Counted from the first letter of the stretch, positions 25,801-38,211 are shown. The stretch: DNA of 64,000 bases from Ancylostoma caninum (GCA_037903475.1 JBAJFG010000172.1:1364001-1428000); one strand, 5' to 3'. Notes: generated by a model not told the origin, from the letters alone. Numbers and translations: made by a program.

Positions 25801-26935
25801 TAATTACTACGTTTCTTAAGTGAAATCCTAAGACCCTTAAATTTTTTCATGTTTTCAGAATGGTCCACGAGGTGATGCACAGGTGGATGGAATAAACGGT
25901 CTTCTGGATGCCTACCGTGCAGCCAGATTGATGGTTCAACCATTTGCACCCACAGATTTCTCTGAAGTAATCTACCACGTCTCAAAGTGGGTTTCATGCG
26001 GGGCTATTGTACAACATAGTCACTGATATTCATCATTGGTTCCTTGGTTTTGGAGTTATTGTCATTTTAAGATTTGCTAAAGCAGAAAGTAAAAGACGAC
26101 TGGGCCTATACTTCGTGCTATTAATTCTTACGGATGGTGGCTTGACAAATCCACGGCGGACTATTGATGCTATTGTTGACTGTTCTCCGCATCCAATGAG
26201 CATAATTGCTGTTGGAATTGGAAAGGTTTACTGCATATTTCATTTGAGTAGAGCACTCCTTTTGTTCTATTTTGGTTATCTTACCTCCCACTGATTGCAT
26301 GAGCTCTTCATACTTTTTCAGGACCGAGATTTTTCGAGTGTGAAAGCTTTGGAGTCACCAGTTTTGAAGCATGCGGATGGTCGTCCACTAGTTAGGCAGG
26401 TCTGTATTCTGGTGTGATACTTATAAATGTAGGCTATGTGTGAAAAACCAGCTTTATGAACGATGTTGTCAAAATCGAAGCATATATGACGCAACTAATT
26501 TGTCCGCGTAAAAATGCAAGTTGGGAATGAATGGCCACAATCCGGACCGTTCGGGGCATGGCACAGTGAAAATGAAATGGTGGCATAACTGGACGCGTTC
26601 GGATTCTGCCATTCATTCTCTACTTTGCATTTGGACAAATTAGTTGACAGCGTCATATATTGTTAGCTTTGAATCGGTTCACTCTCGCATCACAAGGTCT
26701 GAATTCTTAGCACTGTCCCCATTTGAGTAAAATTCCTGAACAGTGATGGGAAGTGTTGCTATCTGAGCGTAACATGGCCAGTAGTGCTACTCTATACTAT
26801 TTTACCTCGTATTTTTACCCAAAATATAATTTTAAGAACTTCCAATTCCTCACAGTGGACAGCCTCGATAGCGATGAAGCAATAGCACTAATTCCACTAC
26901 AAGTTGCACAGTGGAAAACTTCTATATCAGGATAG
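22859..26935 (+). CDS. copine (two C2 domains plus copine vWA domain)
   Basis: Twelve exons join in phase: 22859-22896, 23293-23374, 23919-24022, 24084-24493, 24590-24651, 24714-24817, 25184-25350, 25405-25466, 25859-25986, 26072-26225, 26322-26399 and 26837-26935, giving 495 residues. The order is C2A (from FGLELSLRVRN), C2B (IENRTILLYKSEVIKEKNP, then KWKEFSVPLYV) and a copine A domain. The A domain shows AIDLTASNG with metal-site residues D277, T279 and S281, then GALGFGAR, FVLLILTDGG and MSIIAVGIG. Copines are calcium-dependent phospholipid-binding proteins; nematode members act in muscle attachment and receptor abundance. Oddly, the aspartates expected in both C2 calcium loops are mostly replaced (for example SEAASGIRAV, and NVNAADTLIG at the second C2B loop). 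Intron 11 holds a MITE. Which C. elegans copine it matches is not clear. Confidence 0.93.
26470..26665. repeat. inverted-repeat MITE in copine intron 11
   Basis: Imperfect arms of about 60 bases share AAGCATATATGACGC..., AACTAATTTGTCC, AAATGCAA and GAATGAATGGC, in reverse complement at the other end. No coding capacity. Confidence 0.7.
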
Positions 26936-28411
26936 TGCTGTGTTATTTTTCTCTATGTTTAGTAGCTTGGTATATCTACCCTTTGTCGTTCAAGTTAGCA
27001 TTTATGATTTGGTTTTATTTCATTTATTAGGACTTCTCTAAATCTCGCAGATATTCATACGGGTATTGTTCGAGTACGTTTTATTTCGGCATATTTCGAA
27101 GAAAGTTAGATAGTGTTTGAATATCTACTGTTTTACAGAGATTGCATAGGTTTTATCACGTTGTGACAGTAGAAATCCTTTATATTTCCTCTCTTGCAGC
27201 AAGGACACCCTCAGATTTCTTGTGATCACTACAGTTTTTCATTGACACCCGGCGAAGTTCGGAAGTGTTCTCGAAAGCATAACTATCCCAAGTTTTTTAA
27301 AGGTGGTTTCTAAGGGTTCTCTAGCAGAATGTGTGTATTTTGTCCAAGAAAGGTTGATCTCAGCGGGACCAAGTAATATCTGGGCTATAAAATAAGTACC
27401 TGTTGAAAACCTTCCCGGGAACGCCCCCGAATCCTGCCACTGTATACTCCTTTAGGGTGAAGTCTTACGAAATAGTTTATGGACAAGCTACAAGCGAAAA
27501 CGATGCTCGAAGCGAGATAGAGAATCAACGCTGTCCTGTAGATGTGTTTTCAGTTAGATTTCTGGACATAGGTCATAGATCCGGGATACCACACTTCCGG
27601 TCTAGATCAAGCCTCGGAACCAGGGTGTGAAAATAATCCAGAACTCTTGCTCTCCAAGATTCCTCTTAGAGCTCTCATTCCTTCTAATTTATACTTTGGC
27701 AGTTTTTATCCTTCTTCAACCAATATTTGCGTCTCTTTCAATGTATTCGAATGAAAATATAGGTTAAAAAAAACATGTTCCGTGGCAAAAATCGCACACA
27801 GCTCTGAAAATTTACGGCTTTGGTGAAATTTCTGAAATTTGGGGTTGTCCTTATAGCAGTACATGCAATAACATTCAACTTTCTAGTACGCCACTTTGTT
27901 CATAGCACTATTTCTCGCATTTCAATGGCATAAGGATGTTTTAGGTGTGTCTTGTCCGTGTGTTGGTTTGGTCTTCGATATAGTTGTATAAATTTTTCAA
28001 AAGAAACGAGGGAGATGTGTGACATTAATTCATGTAATTCTTATGAAACTTCCTTCAAAAAATAGAAGACAAGGCCATGGAGTGGGTATGGCGCTGCTAC
28101 TGTATGTGGTTTTTGTTCTATATATCCTGAGGAATATTCCAAGAACTGGCATTTTCTTTGTAAATTATCCAATTTCTTCAGTAAAATTCCTCAAAGACAA
28201 ATTTATTAATATTAAGAAGTATGTTACAACAGTCATCAAAGAAAAAAAAATGGTGATGATGTTGGGCCTAGGTCATTTCTTACGATCAGGGGATGTACTA
28301 CCTCTGCGTGGTTTCACAATTTCTTGTCCACTGACTGGTATCATCTTCCCAGCCATTGAGCCAACTAAGGATGTTTCGCTTAGTCCGCTAAATACAGTAG
28401 CTATACAAGTT
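26936..28411. other. intergenic region between copine and bestrophin 3' ends
   Basis: The two genes converge here. No exon chain was found. A 176-codon open frame at 28019-28549 on the plus strand overlaps the bestrophin tail exon in antisense and has no recognisable domain. Confidence 0.5.
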
Positions 28412-31400
28412 TCAGTTGTGATGTTCAGGATACGGTGGTCTCACCTTATGAGAGCACTCCCTACTGTATGCGGTAGTGCGGAGCGCAAATCTGCTCGAGC
28501 CGCGAGAGGTTTTTCTGGTCGTGTAAGGATCGCTGCGAGGTTTCGCTGATACATGTCGATGAGGGAATTGGCCTGGAATAGAGTAAACCACGCTTTCTCG
28601 GGAATTAAGTTCAGAAAGACCTTCATCTATATTGTTCCTGTAAAAATTTGAGCTTTTGCTCAACTCCTTACCACTTTCTCTCTCAAGGTAGCGGTAGGAA
28701 AGTGGAGTGAAGGGTGGGAGGAAGGGGATAGGGGGGGGGGGGAGTGATTGTGGACAGACAGCCTTCTTTCCCTCAGAGAGAAAGACAATTGTTCTGATGT
28801 GCTGAGCTATTTGGTCCCATTGAAAGGCATTTATGATTATATGATTATAATTTCCTTCGTTCCAAAGTTGTTATTGCATTTTCGAGCCTCACATATGAAA
28901 AGTACTGCGCGGGTCAGTCGCTCCTGCATCGCAGAAAACCGCTCGTTTGGTCCACGGCACCGCCCGACCTACGCGTCGCGACACGCTAGCTGGGTTGATG
29001 TCGAGTGGGGATTTTTCACAGTTTTCTTGTTTCTTAGTCTATACTCCGAAATCTGGGTGAAAATATAAGCAAAACATCTATTCCGACAATGCCCAACAAT
29101 CACTGGACTCAGCAGGTCTGCCGCATCGCGTAGGTGGTGCGGCGCGGCGTCCTGTGAAGTAAGTGTGATCAACCGGCACTGTATGACAACCAGAAAGAAA
29201 AGCGTGTCACCTTAGGCGGGATGGAGAGTGGCCATCGCTCCGCGATTGACCAATTGAGACGCCATTCCCGCCTCATCAGGTCTTTTGCGTGATTTCTTCA
29301 TATGAATGTTGTTGTGCATGAATGTCGAATGTACTGGCATCGAAGAATGGGAGGGGTGTCCTCGTGGACCAATCGTAGGACAGTAGCACCGCCCCTTTTT
29401 GTCTCACGATGCGCTATGGCCGGAAACAGCCCTAGTCAATCGTGTCGACGCACGAAATGTGCTCGGAACACTCATCGCTTATTCTGCCTCGTTGATATGA
29501 TAGCTCACCTGGAAGTCATCATCATCCATGCCAAAAGGATTCAATATCACTTGACTACATTTTAACCATCCGAGACAAAATATGTTCAACAATAGGCTGA
29601 GCGCGAAACGCCCTGACAACGCGACCATATTTAACTCATCATAACTGGAACGCTACTAGTAAAAGGGAATGCTGGCTACTAGTTGCTGGCGAAGGTTCAA
29701 AAAGCTGCTCACGTGCAGAGTGGGTAGTGTTGTAGGATACCATCGACGATGAGGTAGGAATACACTGCGAATGTGATGGTCTGGAATCAAAGAGATTTTC
29801 TAGGAATGGGTAGAAATAAATCCATGAATGAATAAATAATCTCTGAAAAGTTCGTGGATGGGAAAGATATTCTCGACTTTCCCTACCTGGGTATTCGCCA
29901 GTGGGATCGGGATCCAATCGTAGCACAGAATATCACCCATCGTCATGCGAACACGAGTAAGCTGAAGTATTTTGGGGTTTTGTTCCACAAATCTAGTACT
30001 ATATTTGTATAAAAATATTATTATGTAGGGTATAGTGTTTATAAGCGGAACTATAAACTGTACGTACTTCATTCATAAACGTGCCATAGTGCACTTGCGC
30101 CATTATGTTCTTCTGATACCTTTTAATGGTGTTCCTGAGAAAGGAGAGCTATTACGCCGCTGACAGCACCCAGCTGGTCCGCCGCGTCGCACCACTTATG
30201 CGACGCGTCAGACCAGCTAGTTGCTGTGGTTGTGGTTTGTTGCCGATATTGATGTTTCGCTTATTTCTAACCCAAGCATTTCGGAATGAGGACAAAGACG
30301 TGAAAAAGAAAACGACGAAAAACGTCACCCGACAACAACAGCGCACATGTGGTTTGCCGCGCCGCATAGTAGGTGGGGCGGCGGTGCAAAAGTGATAGAG
30401 TGGCACTGTAGGGAGTATGTTAGGAATCATTTTAGTTGTTCTTTGACATTCATTTGTTTATTTCATAAGCTCTAGGTTCTATTGAAAGAACCTACTGAGG
30501 TATATAGTATTTCTTAACGGTTTGTGCAATCCAGAGGAGTGGCATCCAATACCGGGGAAACTCTGGGTCAACATTGGCTTGATCCATTAAGTCCAGTTCT
30601 GCTCTGAAATTATTGGGCGTGAGTTTGGAACAGAGCGGAAAAGTAATAAGGGCAATTCATATTAGATGTGTGCGTTCGCCTTTCATGCGTCTACTTGATC
30701 AAGAATCGACCTAGTCGCAGCCCTGACGCATCTCAATCGCAAGTAAAACGCACGCGTCTGTGACCTCGCGGCTTTCAATGATGGCTCCAGGGCATTTTCA
30801 TTCAAGGTACACATGTTACGTTGAGGCATGTCTTTCGCAAACGCGTGCGTGTGCCTGACGCGCGCATCCAGTATAAATTGTTGTTGCTGGCAATAACCAA
30901 CATATACGGAGGTGCACTGAGAAAGAGGATATTCTAAATGGGAAAAACAATTGAGCGAACCACTTCATAAACATGTAAATTCTACCTATTTTTTCAAAAA
31001 AAAAACTCGGAGAAAAAACCGCGAAATGCCCTAGGGTCCCCGGCGAGTTCATTCGATCCTCGACCTTTACCTGGCTGCTGTAGGCTTAAGCTGCATTTAT
31101 AGTGCATCGAAGTCCGATCCGGTCGGATAACAAGAGATACGCATTGATCGTCATTATCCGATAATCGATACGTATCTTTAGTTACCCGGATCGGGCTCCG
31201 ACGTACTATAAATGCAGCTTTAGGTGATGGTGCTCGTGTAAATGGGTATAACCAAATTATCTTATAATATCTTCAGTAAATATTTTGTGACCAAAACCAA
31301 AACAGGCTCACTTCACACCTCTATTCATGTATATATCTCCTAAGATGCGGTGGTACCGCTGAAGGCTAACGATGGAGTCACGTAAATTTACATCCTTTCC

Positions 31401-34400
31401 ACATTAATTAAAAAATGTTTAAAGGTGGTCTCTTTGATCACCAAAAGGTAAACGTGCGAAAAGCGCATTTATTCAATCATGATATAAAGGGGATTTCCCT
31501 AATCATCAAAGTCTAAAAGTGTAAGGCCTAGGGCATACTACACAGCGACGCTGTCGCTGCGACCGTTCACCACCGCAAGTTTACTCACGATGGCTTCTAT
31601 GCCAGCAGGGTATTCAATGCAAACTGTGTGATAAAATATGAAAACTCGTAACATTTTGTTCTCATCAGTTCCATTCATTTTCTTCACCGCGACGGTGTCG
31701 CTGTGAAGTATGCCATGGGCCTAAATGACACATTTACTCAATGAAAATCAAATATGTTAAGTTACGAATCATCCACTAGACGTTCCAATGCCTTCCCCCC
31801 CCCCTGATGAGTGCAGAAAAGGCATATTCAGGTGTTTAAAGGCAATGTCTCATTTCATTTTGGGTATTGAGATATCCACAGATTCAGGTGCAGCTCGAGG
31901 CGCTGATTCCAATGATGTGCTTAATGTCAGGAAACACCTTCGAAAACCCCTACTTTTAAGGCAAAATTAGAAACAGGAGCGGACGAGTTTCCTTTCTAGG
32001 AAGCTAGCAAAACCGGAGCTGAGAAGCTGAGATTGCACATTAAAATGAACTTCTAAGCAGCAGCTATATCGAACAAACAAACATTTTCGTGTTGAAAAAC
32101 CATGCCGCACCCTCAGCATGCTCTTGCTGCGGAATGAACCCTCTCGTCCACTGGCCGAGAATTTCGAAATTCTCGGCCAAAGAAACCCGTAACTTATGGG
32201 GTTTTCGACCTTTCCACGAAACTTACAGTACATTTTTGTGCTCAGCGGCTCACGTATGTTCGAATCTCGAATGCGGCCCATGAGCTGAGACACTGCCTTT
32301 AAGGGTAATGCACGAAACGGAATCCAAACATGTATAATGAAAAGAAAACTTCAAAAATCCGTAAATACTAAGTAATGCAAAAACGTTTTCTTCTATTACC
32401 ATACTGAGGTGAGGTAGTGAGAACAGGATTTACATGGGGGATTCTGTTCATCACATGTAATTCTCCCATCACTGGACATGTATCTTATATTTACTGACCT
32501 TTTTTGGCACATTTATTTTTTTCGTTTTCGAATAAATAAATAAGATTATTTCCTGGAAAGCGAATATCCATATTAGAAGTATGTTACTCCATGACTTACT
32601 CTGTTAGCAGTTTCGCTTCAATTAGATGTTTATAGGTGGGAAACTGCTTTTTCACAGATATGGACATATCCCTGAGTAACAGAATGTGGGCGAGTAGCAG
32701 GTAACGATAGATAGAGTGGCGAACAGCTTTAGCTGTAGCCGGTGGGAGCTGGAACAGCACGGTGTGTACATTTTTGATTTTTTTGAGAGAATTTCATTTC
32801 CTTCTGAATTCTGGATATACTTTTTTACTCTACTATTTCTCAAATTAAGTACGAACCGCAACATCGTTGAAAAACGAGTTGAACATCAGTGCAAGGCCTT
32901 CTGGCCATAACATCAGCAGGTCATACACAGCCATCCATCGGTTCATGCAGATGCGTGCTGTGAAACCGAGCAGTACTGACAAGGTGCTCTGTGAAATTCG
33001 TGCAGGTAGGATTCTCACATATATCTTGTAGGAAATCAAAAAATTGACGAATTTTACCTTAATTGGTAACGAATCCATGTGGGTTAGCACACCGCAGTAC
33101 GAGTGGTCACTCATACTTCCCTGGAGCAAATTAATTTCATTTATAGATAACCATGGCTGGCATGAGTCATTGAGATTACCCATGGTAAACGATGGGACTC
33201 CTCAACTTAAGATATAACCTGCGACCCATCAGGATTCTTACCCACAAAGAGCTTGGTATAGCCTATTGAGGCTGAGCTTGTGGTAAACTCTACCCACACT
33301 GAAGAGGCGCTTATCGTGGTGTCCGTAATTGCACGCAGGGCAACTTTTAGCCCTAATCTATGGATATCACTTCCCATGCTGGGGAATCCTTTTTGCATCA
33401 CGATTTCGTCATTACCCACCTACTACCCATGGATAGCCGTATTCATAGGTATGAGATTACCCATCCTTTCAATGTTGTATGCCAGCCCCGTGTCGCTAGA
33501 CTAATTAGCGGTGAAAGATGTTCTGCAGAAGAGATCCACGAGCGTGGGATAATTTTCAGGATTCCTGTTCCAGTTTGTGGACATACAACTCATCTAAGGT
33601 TAGGGCATATTTACCATGACCTAGGTAAAAACGCTGGAAGATTACCTCATGCTTGTGGGCATAAATACTCATTGATAGCAGCTGGGTATAGACAAGGTCA
33701 CGTTTGGGTAAATATGTTGATGGGTGCCGATTAAGCGCCCCACCATCCTTCACTTTGGTGGCAGCTCTTTGCGAGGTAAAACACGTAGCATCGCCAACCC
33801 CTCAGCGACTTCATTTTTGATAGGTATTGATCGGCTGTGAGCGGTTGCGTCTCTACGCGTGGTAGCTCATAATAGATAGGCGTTAAAAAATCGATAGGGG
33901 TTGCTGAAACAACGGCGATGTCAGGTACCCTTCTCCTCGAAGAGTCTGTCTGACCTATGTAACCCCCTAACCACTGATCCTTACAGCGGGTCCTGTAGCG
34001 ATGTTCCGCAATTCATCTATTCTTCAAACTGCGCGATAAGGAATAGGAACCATTCAGCCTTGAGGAATAGCATGAAAAGTAAAGAGAAAGCTCACCTTCA
34101 CGAAGAAGTAGTAACCTATCGCCATCAAAATACAACATGCAGCCCACACAAGCAGCTCAACCACTACAAGTTTCCATACTGAACCACGCCAAAGACGCAG
34201 GAGCCGCCAGAAGGTGAGTCCTGTGCGAGAAAATATGAGTCGCAGGTGAGTGAAGAATGAAAAATGAATGAAATGGAGCAACTCAAATAAATGAAGAGGA
34301 GAAGAGAGGGAGTGAAAAGGATAAAAAATTATTAGTGACTTTCCACTTGCAAAGTGGAAAATCGCCGGACAAACTTTGCAATGGACTGGGATAATCCAAG

Positions 34401-34671
34401 AATTTTAGACCAATAGGACTAATTTCAATGAAATTGGGCCAGCAGGTAAGTAGAGGGATCTTGGACACCTCTCCGGAGTGTCTACAACTCAAAGTTCTCC
34501 CTCAAAACATGGGCAGTTTAGCTAAATCATACATTTACAGGGTAGGCCTTCCTGCCCTCGCCGACCTTTCCGGGGGTAGGATTATCTGAGCAATTGATTA
34601 AAATTCGAAAACTAAAGGATCGAAGGAATACCTGTAGCTGTTGCTGCAGCTAAAGAGTAATTGACCGTCAT
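28412..34671 (-). CDS. bestrophin-family anion channel, one conserved exon not found
   Basis: Nine minus-strand exons join in phase: 34671-34632, 34220-34096, 33120-33058, 32988-32857, 32748-32600, 30603-30496, 29992-29887, 29780-29713 and 29644-29509. They encode 309 residues. The start MTVNYSLA matches the bestrophin MTVSY start. WRLLRLWRGSVWKLVVVELL is the first membrane segment, GDILCYDWIPIPLANTQ the conserved DWIPIPL block, and LNPFGMDDDDFQ the acidic calcium clasp at about 298-309, its normal position. Bestrophins are pentameric calcium-gated chloride channels. A basic, serine-rich exon (28637-28445, open to a stop at 28412) looks like the cytoplasmic tail, but needs phase 2 while exon 9 ends in phase 0. 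An intervening exon, expected to carry the DRN-type block, is therefore missing. Clasp residue E is M here, and the usual aromatic NRWW is NRWM. Confidence 0.88.
30168..30212. repeat. short GC-rich hairpin in a bestrophin intron
   Basis: AGCTGGTC and GCGTCGC on the left pair with GCGACGCG and GACCAGCT on the right around a CACCACTTAT-like centre. A diverged version of the GC-rich part lies near 29120-29160. No gene is implied. Confidence 0.5.
30649..30882. repeat. TATACTAG-family MITE in bestrophin intron 5
   Basis: The left end GGGCAATTCATATTAGATG and right end CATCCAGTATAAATTG are inverted relatives of the ends at 35075-35314. The interior is rich in GCGTGCG/CGCACGC. Confidence 0.6.
31087..31222. 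repeat. 136-bp MITE in bestrophin intron 5
   Basis: TTAAGCTGCATTTATAGTGC at the left pairs with ACTATAAATGCAGCTTTA at the right. Pairing continues inward through TCCGATCCGG/CCGGATCGGG. Confidence 0.75.
31526..31723. repeat. 198-bp MITE in bestrophin intron 5
   Basis: Inverted ends share GGCCTAGGGCATACT and ACAGCGACGCTGTCGC with the right-hand GCGACGGTGTCGCTGTGA and AGTATGCCATGGGCCTA. Confidence 0.75.
31836..32302. repeat. TTAAAGGCA-ended element in bestrophin intron 5
   Basis: Left end TTAAAGGCAATGTCTCA and right end TGAGACACTGCCTTTAA are inverted repeats. At 32152-32179 lies a perfect 28-base palindrome centred on TTTCGAAA, with arms TGGCCGAGAA. The first nine bases match the ends of the elements at 39711 and 62128. 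Confidence 0.75.
32152..32179. repeat. perfect 28-base palindrome
   Basis: TGGCCGAGAATTTC is followed directly by its exact reverse complement, with no spacer. It sits inside the TTAAAGGCA-ended element, so it is most likely part of that element rather than a site acting on the bestrophin gene. Confidence 0.85.
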
Positions 34672-34764
34672 CAGTCGTCCCTACCACTCGGGGCAACCAA
34701 CATAAAGCGAATGAGGTGGAAGGTGCGGTCGATATCAAATTATCTCCTTAATCTTTTATCAATT

Positions 34765-34982
34765 GGGCAATTTCTACAGGATGCGTGCGGCAGTCGCACG
34801 TCAAACGCACGCATCCACCTGCGGGGAATTTCCATGGGGAGCTCCCAACGCCGCATGTACACTCCATGAACAGCCACCAGACCAGAAACGAGTTCGTCTC
34901 ACCTGCGTTTAGGCTGCATCCCAGGTGCGTCTGGGCCCATACCTCATCGCGCGCGACGCACGCACGCACGCACAAGTTGTCC
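34765..34982. repeat. partial TATACTAG/GCGTGCG-family repeat
   Basis: It starts GGGCAATTTCTACAGG and ATGCGTGCGG, like the left end of 35075-35314, and ends in a (CGCA)n tract followed by CAAGTTGTCC. The right end is degenerate. Confidence 0.4.
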
Positions 34983-35074
34983 TGCACACAAATGCATTAG
35001 AAAACGATGAAAACGATGATCGATCACCATGTCGCATCGTATCCCAGCCCTTCTCAACGCTTGCATCTCGATTA

Positions 35075-35314
35075 TAGGGCAGTTTATACTAGGGTGCGTG
35101 CGTCAGTCCCGCGCCAGACTCACGCATCCATTTGCGAAGGATTTTGCATAAAGGTCGATCAAAGCGGCATGGACATCCTCAATGAAAACAACGCGCTGGC
35201 GTCGCGATGCACTAAACGCGTGCGCCTGAGCTGCGTGAGTGATGAGACTGACTCTATCCTTCATCATATCGTCGCACGCGCGTCAAGCACGCGCATCTAG
35301 TATAAATTGCCCTT
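35075..35314. repeat. TATACTAG-family MITE with TA flanks
   Basis: Left end GGGCAGTTTATACTAG and right end CTAGTATAAATTGCCC are inverted repeats next to TA/TTA. The subterminal parts are rich in GCGTGCGTCA and its complement. Relatives lie at 30649-30882, 34765-34982 and 54717-54800. Confidence 0.75.
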
Positions 35315-35505
35315 ACGGCTGTGAGAAACGAACTGGAGGTAACAGTTTACCAGAAAAGATTTGTTTATCTATTTATTTGTTTAAAAGCAATCGAGGTGCT
35401 CCGTAAAATAAAGAAGTGCAAGGACTGATCAAATTCCTAAGAGCATCGAATGTTCCATAAAACTATAGGAGAGGTTAAGAATTGTCAAAACGTAACTGTT
35501 ATATT

Positions 35506-35629
35506 CGGGTATGGAGCATTATACCTGGAGTGGGCGGTGCTGACGGGCCCTGCGATTGGCCGATCAGGTGAACTGACCAGTCGTACAGCTTGGCCGCACC
35601 TCCATTTCAGGTACAACGCTCCATACCCG
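35506..35629. repeat. 124-bp MITE, copy 1 of a family
   Basis: Ends CGGGTATGGAGCATTATACC and GGTACAACGCTCCATACCCG are inverted repeats; the centre has GATTGGCCGATCAGGTGAACT. The same ends and centre occur at 56727-56848. Confidence 0.85.
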
Positions 35630-36053
35630 TTTTATTCATTATTTAGTAAGAGAATGTTTGATCTAGACGATAGTGTTTTTAGCCCCCAGAACTCGATTCC
35701 ATGTAATACTTGAGTCATTATAAGCTGTCTCATCTGAATCAACAGTAATCCCCGCATTAGTGCGACCTTTAAAGTCATGAAATGTGTTTGTAGCGCTTTA
35801 TCTGCGCAAAACAGGGAAGATCTTTGATTCAGCTACAAATAGACGGATAAACACAGCTGTTTTGGCGATAATGCTGCTGCTTAGGCTAATTACGAGTCGG
35901 GGATCAATTTCTTTACAGAACATGGAATTTAGGTGAGGATGAGCTCGCATTAATGTTTCCACACTTTTTTATTTAGTTGCTAGAAGATGATGCATGGAGA
36001 AAAATGAGCAGGGGTGTATGATTGAGGATGTCAACATCATGCGAATTTCTATG

Positions 36054-36417
36054 TTTTTATTTATTTATTTATTTATTTACTTATTGGACATGTACAATTA
36101 CATGCAACGCCTATTTACAAGCAGTCAAAGTACAAGTAGTTAGATGAACTCATTCAGTCTTTCCCTAAAAAGAGTGTATTTCTCAGGAAATACAAAAAAT
36201 TCCAAACAGCCGTGTGCAAGGGGCGGGAGCGCGACGCGGCTTTCTTGGGCAGAGACACAGAGCTCAGCATGCTAACTCTGGTTGTCTGCTTCTGCCAGCA
36301 GCAGAGAACCTGAACATTAGTACGCAATAGACCGTTGAAGTTGGAAAAAAATCTATTCGCCAGAAATTTCGACCTGATCACCTGAATCATGGATTTCCGA
36401 ATGATAGGCAGTAGCAA
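36054..36417 (-). pseudogene. probable non-LTR retrotransposon 3' end
   Basis: On the minus strand, an 87-codon frame (36417-36154; ends FLRNTLFLGKD) is followed by about 70 bases and then a (TAAA)n tract at 36082-36054. A frame, a short trailer and a simple-repeat tail fit a 5'-truncated LINE. No reverse transcriptase motif lies within it, so the assignment is inferred from structure. Confidence 0.45.
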
Positions 36418-38211
36418 ATTTTTGTCAAGTCACCCTGATTAGTCTATCTCGGGTGAATTCAGTGGTTTCAGATCGAATTTCGATTGAACCCCGCCCACTT
36501 TTCTGCTAGATTTCTTGCACTTTCCCCTGAGATTCAGGCCCTTGTCGTTTGCTTCAGTCATTTTAGTCACTCCCATCATGAGCAGTAGATTGCCATAGAT
36601 GAATAATCACAAGTAGAATGAGCAAATTCAGTGTTCACTTGCGTCAGATACCTCCAATTCCACGGATAATTGACAGCTTTCCGGTTCGTCACCCATTTCC
36701 TGATCGTGTGGGAAACCCTACGCGTGAATAAGCATTTACCGCTTACTTATGAGTGGTGACGTAGATATCCACTTGGGGTTTTCACGTAATTTCAGACACA
36801 TTCAGTTCTGGTGCGAAAATTGCTTTGAAAATTCCCGAAGAAATGCACTGAAAAAGTTCTAGAAGTAATATTCTATTTAGTAAGTGCAGGAGGGGTACCT
36901 CTAGAAGATTTTTCCAACCGTGAATATCCTCACAAAGTAGGGATCCACAACAGCAATCATGAGTAATCCGTGGATGATGTGTGCTCACGAGAAATCCATG
37001 TAGTTCTCCGGATAATTGGCAGAGTTCCGGCTCATCGCGTGTTTTCCAATCACATGAGATTATGACGGAAGCCTTGCGTTGAACTACGCATGGATTTGGA
37101 CTATGGTCGCGATGGATCGGCTCAATAAGGCTGCAGATAACCTATTCCACTATTTTTTCCGCTCGTAAGAGTTCACTTAGTACTTGTTCTCGATTGAGAC
37201 ACCATGGATCAGATGAACCTAGGTTCTGCTTCTCCAACCAAGTTTTTCCCCAATGAGAAAGTCCACAAGGCTTTTTTTAGTTGCATGGTTTGTTGCATAC
37301 CTTTCGATTCGAATGAAGCCGCAAAATACACGATTTTCTCTGTATAACTCCAGAATTTACTACTCAAAGACCAGTTTCCGACGTTGTCTAAGCTGACGAG
37401 ATCGAACAAAATACACCATATCCTGGAAAATTCCTCTGGAACACATGAGTTATTTACTCCCTTAAACATTCCTGGACGTCTTAAAAGTTAATAATGCTCT
37501 TTCTCGTTTGTTTGACTTCGTTTTTCCTCAGCTTTTGGATCCGTGCGAAAGCTCCTGTTTTTACTACCTCCAAAATTTAGCACATCGTTGTTCCAATGTT
37601 TCCATTCTTGGGAATTTCCAACTTTCCTTGCCCACGCTTAGTTTGGTAAGAAAGGAGCAGTTCTGAAGTAACATTTGCATGGAGATGGAACGCATATTCC
37701 GTGGTTAATCGCAAGAGAGCGAGACAAAAAAGGCGCGAAAAAAAAAACCACTGAAACCGACAGGGTTCTTCTATTTTTCTGGATGTTTGTTAGTTCTCAA
37801 ACATGGAAAGCTTTGAATGAAAACATTTCGCTTTATTTTGCATCCCCTTCCGATCATTTCCACTTGAAGGTAAGGCAGTATCTTGCATAAAAATCCTCAT
37901 TAAAGGCGTCTTTCATGCCCAGCAGCTCATTAATGTCACAATAGATGCACTGACTTTTGTTCATATCCATTGTTTGAGGACATTATCTTTGCTGTGTTAA
38001 TGCTAGCACGTATTTTTATAACATAATGGATTGCACCGAAAGTTCACATTGTGTTCTCAAAAGTTTCATAGAAACCATATCAGTTAATTCTAAAACTTAT
38101 AAAAAAGATAAAAAAACAGCAGTATCACAACTTCACTACCTCTGCTACTGTAACATAAACCAGCTACAACTACTATCCAATTGACCATCAGTCTGTGATT
38201 GCGTTGAAATT

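Noticed and set aside
28019..28549. 176-codon open frame on the plus strand
   Set aside because: It overlaps the bestrophin tail exon in antisense, has no splice context or known domain, and its last third is the complement of that coding exon.
33360..33734. 124-codon open frame on the plus strand
   Set aside because: It lies in a bestrophin intron, includes TTACCC-family repeat sequence and shows no domain.
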